From NCBI RefSeq assembly GCF_029867415.1, contig NC_081185.1, positions 77,721,553-77,785,552 of the forward strand: a stretch of 64,000 bases of DNA, in the 5' to 3' direction. Positions within the stretch are counted from its first letter, which is position 1; every line of letters starts with the position of its first letter. Positions 58,178 through 64,000 of this stretch are shown here, one piece after another. The position numbers and the translations under genes are program-made. Source of the stretch: Vicia villosa. Lineage: Eukaryota > Streptophyta > Magnoliopsida > Fabales > Fabaceae. Below the pieces are notes generated by a model. It had not been told where the DNA came from. It worked only from the letters and a program-made list of their open reading frames with translations, and ran no database searches.

Positions 58178-58675
58178 TAAAAATTAATTTGTTCTCCATT
58201 AAAAATTAAATATAATTTTTCTCATTATTATTATATTTAATTGGTAGAATTTAAAAAATAAAATTTTATTCAAAATATAAATATAAAAATACACACATAT
58301 AAAAGTTAAAAATATATACATATTAAAGTTTTTTATCTAATATTTGTATACTTTGTAATTAGAATATATTAGAGAGTTATAAAATATAAAATAATAAAAT
58401 ATTATTAAAAATATAAACATTAAAATACATACATATAAAAAAAAATTATCTAATATTTTTATACTTTATAATTGGAATATATAGAGAGTTACAAAATATT
58501 AAATAATAAAATATTGTTATCATCATTACATGAGTAATTTGGAAGAATTTGAGTTAATGTAAAAATTAATTTGTTGGCCATTAAAAATTAAATATAATTC
58601 TTATTATTATTATATTTAATTAGTAGAATTTTGGGAGGTAGAATTTTGTGAGGATGACACATAAATACGAGGCTA

Positions 58676-58705
58676 CTAGTAGAAGACCCATGCATCCGCA
58701 CGGGT
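58676..58705 (-). mobile_element. Helitron 3' terminus, minus strand
   Basis: On the minus strand ACCCGTGC, loop GGAT, GCATGGGT (8-bp stem with one wobble pair) is followed after 6-7 bases by CTAG (58679-58676) and T. The body would extend to the right; its 5' end was not found. Confidence 0.55.
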
Positions 58706-58967
58706 AAATCAAATCTTAAACCGAATAATGTATTACAAACGCAAAAAATGAAGTTTAAAAATTCGAATCAGAAATGTTAATTTAACATTAAAAAAACATA
58801 ATATAGATGAATTGAATCTATATATATCAGCTATGTAAAAAAAATAGAAATACAATAGTCATTTGTGTTTTAGGTAATTCGATAAGGCTAGGTTGTTGGT
58901 GATATATAATTGTTATTATAAAATCACTATTAACTGGAAATATTTAAAAAGAAATATTTATCAAATA

Positions 58968-59239
58968 CTCCCTCTGTCTCACAATAGGTGTCATCTTTAA
59001 TATTTTTATTTGTCTCAAATTATTTGTCTATATAGAATACCAATGTGATATTTATTATTTTTTCCACTAACTTACCCTTATTTATTGTATTTTAATTTAT
59101 TTAAGTACTCCACTACCTATTATTAATAAGGTTATTTTAGTAAATGAGACTCATTTTATCATTGAAATCAACATAATTAATCATTTTCTTAAAAAGTGTG
59201 AAAATCTCAAAGAGTACACCTATTGTGAGACGGAGGGAG
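58968..59239. mobile_element. Stowaway-type MITE
   Basis: A 272-bp element, TA-flanked (58966-58967, 59240-59241), with inverted repeats CTCCCTCTGTCTCACAATAG and TATTGTGAGACGGAGGGAG. The interior is non-coding. Confidence 0.85.
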
Positions 59240-59241
59240 TA

Positions 59242-61017
59242 ACCAATATGATAAGTTTAATATGTCTAATAACTATAAATATTTACAAATATGACTAATA
59301 ACTATAAATAAATATTTAGAAATATTAATGATAATTATAAATATTTATAATATTTTGGTGTTTAAATAAAAATATATATTGTGCTCATAGTGTCCCGTTA
59401 AAATAATGAGTTTATGCTAATTATAAATATTTATAATATTTTGTCGATTAAAATAAAAAAGATATTGTGGTGATAGTGTCCCGTGAAAACTTCTTTGATA
59501 AATAGTTTTCAATTTTAATTGGTATATAATTTATTTAAATGCAATTATAAAATATGAAATAATAAAACTTTCATATATTTCATTTTGCATGGATCTAACT
59601 GGTTGTGTCCCTTGTGTCCCGTGCATCTGCAGTGGTAGAATCATTAATATAACTTTTTATTATTTATTAAAATATTGATAATTTGAATTTTAGATAATCA
59701 ATACCTAAATGGTCTCACAAACTAAAGCACAAATGACAAGTATATTTTAATTTTCTGATTTAGTTTATTTTTAATTTTCTGATTTATCAATTTCATTTTT
59801 CCAATGCTTTTTATTTAGATGGCACTGCAGTTTTGTTGGAGTAGTTGCATGTCTAGAGATATATATTTTTTTGTTAAGGCTTAAAATTAGTGATTCTGTT
59901 TTAGGATTCATTTTTAGATTCATTTTATAAACTATTATATTGAAGTTAGTTTTTTAAAATATTAAAATGTGATAAGTAATTTATGCAGGAATAATAAAGC
60001 TATAGTAATGTCCTGGATGTTTCAGAGTTATGAATATTAAGTTGACTTCTTCTTTGGCTAAAAGTGTGAAAGTCAAAGTCTCCATCTTAAATATGATTTT
60101 TCAGTAAATAATTTTTTAAAAGTTCAGTTTTAACTTAAATGAAAAATTAATTAGTTTAAAGGATTCATGAACACAAATTACAATTGAATTGGACTAACCA
60201 AACTCAAATTGAGATGGAACTCTGGATTGAATATGTATATACCATAATGATGAACTTCAGAATCGCAGGGCATTTTTTTAATAAAAAAGTACAAGCATTT
60301 ATATTTTTGTTAATATATAATGTTGTACTTACAAAAATATGCTAAGCACTTTATCTTACCATTGGAAATATAGTATTTCTTTGTTGGTGAGGAAAATGAC
60401 AGTGCATGCCACAGGCATCAAGGAAATCCATACTTGGTTAAGGTAGAGTAAGCTAAGCAATTAATGATCAAACACCAAATGCACAAAAGTATCAATCTAT
60501 ATCTGCACCTGCACGCATAGATGTATGACTCTGTCGCATCCAACCAATACTAAGAAACTGCAGACCTTGGATTTTCACTGTTTTTCAGGACAGGCTGGTC
60601 TTGGTATAGTAGATAATAGCTAGTTGGTTCTGTATTTTACTGTAGAGTATTATATTGAATATTATTAACAAAACCTATAATCTAAGTTCCAATTTTTCAG
60701 AGTGTTATATTTAAGTGCGTATAACAAAACCTTTAAGCATCATGTTATTATAAGGGCATTATAACAAAACCATAACAGCAATATGAGAAAAACAAGAAGA
60801 AAAAACCTTTTTATGAGTATACCAATTATATTCCTTTACTCTAAACATTTGTTTCAACACATGGGAGATTTGATATTCTATGTAAGCTTACAAAACTTAC
60901 TAAAAGTCCATATATTATAATTCCTTATTTTATGATATTATATATAATTAATGCAGTTCTATAATTAATGCAATTCTATAATTAATACAACATATGCAGT
61001 TCTACAAAAATTCATAA
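59242..61017. other. AT-rich DNA without a recognised gene
   Basis: No coding region on either strand that I trust. TAGTGTCCCGT(T/G)AAAA occurs near 59388 and 59475, and GTGTCCCGTGCATCTGCAG near 59612, possibly a decayed transposon end. Confidence 0.4.
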
Positions 61018-61284
61018 TTAAATCAAAAATTCTATGTAAGCGTACAACTGTGGTTTTGTTATATAGTTAAGAACCAGAAGACATTCTATAACATTAATTA
61101 GCATATGTTGCGATGAAATTTCAACTAAAAACTCAGACAAAAATATGTAGTGATGCAAGATCACGAGGTTGAGCGGCTCGCATACCTCATCAATCATCAT
61201 GCAGTTCTCATTAGAATTGAACAAACTTGTCATGTTGGAAGCAATCTGTTCCATGGCCAAAAAAATGCTCCTAAAGACCGCCAT
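61018..61284 (-). other. Possible first exon on the minus strand
   Basis: ATG at 61284 opens MAVFRSIFLAMEQIASNMTS and the reading stays open to a consensus donor GAG|GTATGC at about 61186, then continues open to 61018 without clear character. Composition in the first 33 codons is protein-like. No family recognised; no supporting downstream exon was found. Confidence 0.25.
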
Positions 61285-62109
61285 TTTCTACTGTAATTAT
61301 TCCTTGTCTATTTCTCTGTCGATAACACAACAGAGAAAGCTCAATGAAAATTTTATCAACAAAATCGAATGCCAAAACATTATGTAGTTTTTAAATATAA
61401 CTTATGATGTTTTCAAAAATAAAGAAGAGGAATTAGATGAAACACTAAAATAATACAGTAACAATTGTATAGTTATACACTTTAACAATGGAACTAAGTA
61501 TAAATACCTTATAGAATCATTGATGTATCAAATATAAAAAAGCAGCATGAGTAGTATGACCGTTACAAAATACCCTCACCATGGAAGGTTGTTTTTAATA
61601 AGAGAAATATCTTTGATACAATAGAAGGAAAAAATGCTTAAACATGATCATAGATAAATTCATAAAATTTGAAATATAAAGGATTGTTATTTCAGAAAAC
61701 ATGATTTCCAAATAAGTGGAAGTTTCATTACAAACTAAGAACACATATTCTAAATTATGTTTTTAAGGCTGCACTTCAAGAATGTTGAAAAGAGAAGTGG
61801 ACATTAAATAATCCTTACACCAAAGTATGTCATATGCCAAAAAACAAAGATGCATATCGTGAGTGAGTAGCTTAAAGGCCAAGCAATAGGCAATAATTTA
61901 GTTTTGGTTTGCCTTGAATAATCCTTACACCAACAATAAGAGAAGTGGACATTCAATAATCCTTATACCAACACTATTGCAGAAAGTTTCCTACAAACAA
62001 CAATAGGAGTCATTAAAAAATACAGGCTGAATAAATAGAATTCCACGCATTAGGCTATTAACCATAACGTGACACTATTAAACGGTTACACTAATTATTC
62101 GATAATAAA

Positions 62110-62262
62110 AAGAACTGACATCGTGAATACAAAGAATCTCCCCAATGCTTTTGACATCCTTGCTAAAGAAGAAAGATCGATCATCAGTTGGACCTTGTGA
62201 ACATGAATTGAGTGATCGTGTTTGCGAAGTATTTGGAGAAGGGTTTCCCTCTACAACTTAGT
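62110..62262 (-). other. Possible internal exon on the minus strand
   Basis: After an acceptor-like TTGTAG at about 62263, one frame is open for some 50 codons: a Ser/Thr/Asn-rich start (NPSPNTSQTRSLNS), then DDRSFFFSKDVKSIGEILC. It ends near a possible GTGTAA donor. Composition suggests coding, but nothing links it to the neighbouring candidates. Identity unknown. Confidence 0.25.
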
Positions 62263-62263
62263 C

Positions 62264-63207
62264 AGCAAAATGCAAAACCAATGCAACATAAAGTTTCACT
62301 AAAATCAGTATAAAAATGCAGCAATACATAAAAGACGATTTATGAAACACAAGTATGAAAGACAACATGTTATTAGCTTATTAATAGACATAAAAGCAAC
62401 TCACAAAAGCTAATGAAAAACACAAGCTTTGCACATTTCCTCTGTTCAACCCTGTTTTCTCTGAGCATCTTAATTATTTCTCAAAATTAAGATGAACATG
62501 AGCACACTCCATGCTAGTATGCTAAGTTTTCTCGCCTGCCATTAATCTCCTACTGAAGAAATAAACCACTGTTCCAATAAACCATAAGCACACTCCATGT
62601 CATATGTCAATCATGTCTTGCATATTTTATAATATACTAAAATTTAAAATGCAGAAAGTTTTGATGGAGAAAATTTTGATACTCAAAATGGTTCACCTAA
62701 TAAAAACCAGATTGTACCAACACTTCATTACCAGTTGGAAAATGGAGTTCTCAGCAAATCGAACATTAAAATTTATGAAATGGCTTCATTTTTTTCTTGT
62801 TTCCTGCATAAAAAATGACAGTTTATGTTTATAAGTGTCATACAAAATGGAAAATAAACAAACATAATTAATAGTTTCTCATATAGATTATCATTATAAA
62901 GTGGATAAATAATACATAGATGGTTGAATTTTGATACTGTTCAACATGTGCAAGAGTTTGTCATGTGGTCAAACAGATCAAATGGTTACATGTTGCAACA
63001 TAGATTAACATTCATCCACGATGCAACACACACAGACGAATACATGTTCCATTTAACCAAACAATAGCAGTATCAAACATCAACAAAACTGAAAAACCAT
63101 AAAACCTCAAATATATTAGCTATACCCACTGTATAATCAAGTATACACACTATATAGATCTACTCTCCATCCCGGGAAAACCTTTCTTCTTTTTCATTTT
63201 TGCAGCT
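62264..63207. other. Non-coding DNA
   Basis: No gene seen. The AT-rich sequence may be intron or intergenic DNA between the minus-strand exon candidates. A plus-strand ORF at 62604-62834 has low-complexity, AT-driven composition and is not accepted. Confidence 0.35.
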
Positions 63208-63495
63208 TTACCCAAGCTTTGAGTTTGTTTTTTTCTTCTGCACACTCAAAATCATTTTCTGAATCCTCGGATCCGCGGTTTCATTCAATACGCTTCTTAC
63301 CAAGTTTCTTCCTTCCGCCGGATTCACAACTCTGCACAGATTTATAATCAAAATAGAACCGTGGTAACAAAAACATAAACAAAAACAAAAAGGAATATGA
63401 GAGGAAAACGAAAATGATAAGGAAAACGAAAAACGTTTGTTACTTTGTTTTCCGTGCACCCAAACTTCTTTTTTTCTGTTGTGTTCATCACTCAT
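63208..63495 (-). CDS. Small two-exon gene, unknown function
   Basis: Exon 1, 63495-63444, begins MSDEHNRKKEVWVHGKQ and ends at an AAA|GTAACA donor. Exon 2, 63329-63208, follows an acceptor GCAGAG and encodes VNPAEGRNLVRSVLNETAD, then PRIQKMILSVQKKKTNSKLG and TAA (63210-63208). The two exons keep frame and total 58 codons with the stop. The protein is small, basic and hydrophilic, with no signal peptide or membrane segment. The sequence upstream (63500-63720 on the minus strand) is CT-rich, as expected of a leader. The alternative acceptor two bases earlier gives an immediate stop. I do not recognise the family. Confidence 0.5.
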   Translation of the reverse strand: MSDEHNRKKEVWVHGKQSNKRFSFSLSFSFSSHIPFCFCLCFCYHGSILIINLCRVVNPAEGRNLVRSVLNETADPRIQKMILSVQKKKTNSKLG

Positions 63496-64000
63496 AAGCA
63501 ATAACTTCGCCTAGAAATCGGAAACTTGGAGAAGCTGAAACAAAAAAGAAAAATGGAGTAAACGAAACAACGGACGAGGAGGCTGGGGTGGATGAAAGGC
63601 AGAGAGAGAATATGAATGCAGAGAGAGAACAAAAAATAAAAGTGAATGGGTTTACAAGAAATGAAAGCAGAGAGACTACAATAAAAGGTTGTAGAAGAAA
63701 TGAATGCATGACAAACTTATATTTATATTATGTAAATAAAGCAAAAGGAGTACTTTGGCAAAGTGTGACACTCCCTTATGCATTCTATCCATTTTTTCCA
63801 TTATTTGATTATATTTACTAAATTATTTATATAACAAAAATTGTTTGAAACACGTGAAGTGCTCATTCTGTTTTGATCCTCACGTTTGGAATTTATTTGG
63901 GACAAAAACTAATCAATGCAAAGTTGCCCAAATTAAGTCATTCCTCATGCTATAAAATCATACTTCCTTGAATTCATCTACAATTATTATAACAAACCTC
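63496..64000. promoter_or_regulatory. Leader and putative promoter of the small minus-strand gene
   Basis: On the minus strand, 63720-63496 is rich in CT and TTTC runs, typical of a plant 5' UTR. Further right it is AT-rich with no coding region. No specific promoter element can be assigned with confidence. Confidence 0.3.

Larger units (their letters stand above)
52001..58640. repeat. About 380-bp tandem repeats, interrupted by insertions
   Basis: A landmark (TTATCATTAGATGAGTAATT, then GAATTTGAGTTAATG) recurs near 52910, 57645 and 58525; subtracting the two insertions gives a period close to 380 bp. Each unit contains an internal duplication of about 113 bp (AGAATATATTTGAGAGTTAC...). More diverged copies extend left to about 52000. 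The LINE and the GGCGCC MITE both sit inside this array. Confidence 0.65.

Overview
This is a nuclear genome window from a flowering plant, most likely a cool-season legume (the Vicia/Pisum/Trifolium/Medicago group). The evidence is AT-rich, intron-bearing DNA with plant-type splice sites, a very long Ogre-like Ty3/gypsy LTR, plant Ty1/copia lineages, a plant L1-type LINE with a DUF4283-like ORF1, and Stowaway and Mutator MITEs. The species assignment is inference. Almost the whole window is transposable elements, many nested. Ordinary host genes account for only a few kilobases, and two of the three clearest ones are broken by insertions.

Layout. 1-7530: a minus-strand host gene of unknown function, split inside a coding exon by a solo LTR of about 6.1 kb (610-6693, perfect 5-bp duplication ATAGT). 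7531-8072: AT-rich DNA with a 107-bp tandem duplication, then one terminus of a CACTA transposon. 8073-22328: a tandem array of three Ty1/copia elements sharing LTRs (truncated internal, LTR1, internal, LTR2, internal, LTR3). All three carry the same frameshift and RT nonsense codon, and the two that retain gag share the same gag nonsense codon. 22329-25765: minisatellite, AT-rich DNA, a LINE 3' fragment, Helitron-like termini and a MITE. 25997-31782: a 418-codon F-box gene interrupted, in frame, by a nearly intact antisense copia element (26244-30767). 32654-34679: a 459-bp direct repeat bracketing a Mutator-type and a Stowaway MITE. 35690-37750: a 5'-truncated copia with its 3' LTR. 37841-38780: a palindromic repeat cluster and a GC-rich hAT-like element. 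39667-48588: a complete 8.9-kb non-autonomous LTR retrotransposon on the minus strand with two 2.46-kb LTRs, 5-bp duplication TTATT and no coding capacity. 49072-50740: a tandem duplication whose second copy is split by a 971-bp Mutator-like foldback element that may carry a captured exon. 52000-58640: about 380-bp tandem repeats into which a decayed LINE (52989-57329) and a Mutator-like MITE full of GGCGCC palindromes (57688-58177) have inserted. 58676-64000: a Helitron-like terminus, a Stowaway MITE, AT-rich DNA with a few exon-like stretches, and a small two-exon gene of unknown function near the right edge.

There is no operon or pathway here; the genes do not work together. The window is mainly a record of nested insertion. 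Several insertion boundaries were fixed to the base from duplicated target sites, and in some cases the uninterrupted site survives in a neighbouring repeat copy. I did not find a convincing undescribed biological system. The most unusual structures are the tandem array of co-inactivated copia elements with GC-rich hairpins in their LTRs, the GGCGCC palindrome array inside a Mutator-type MITE, and the non-coding 8.9-kb LTR element.
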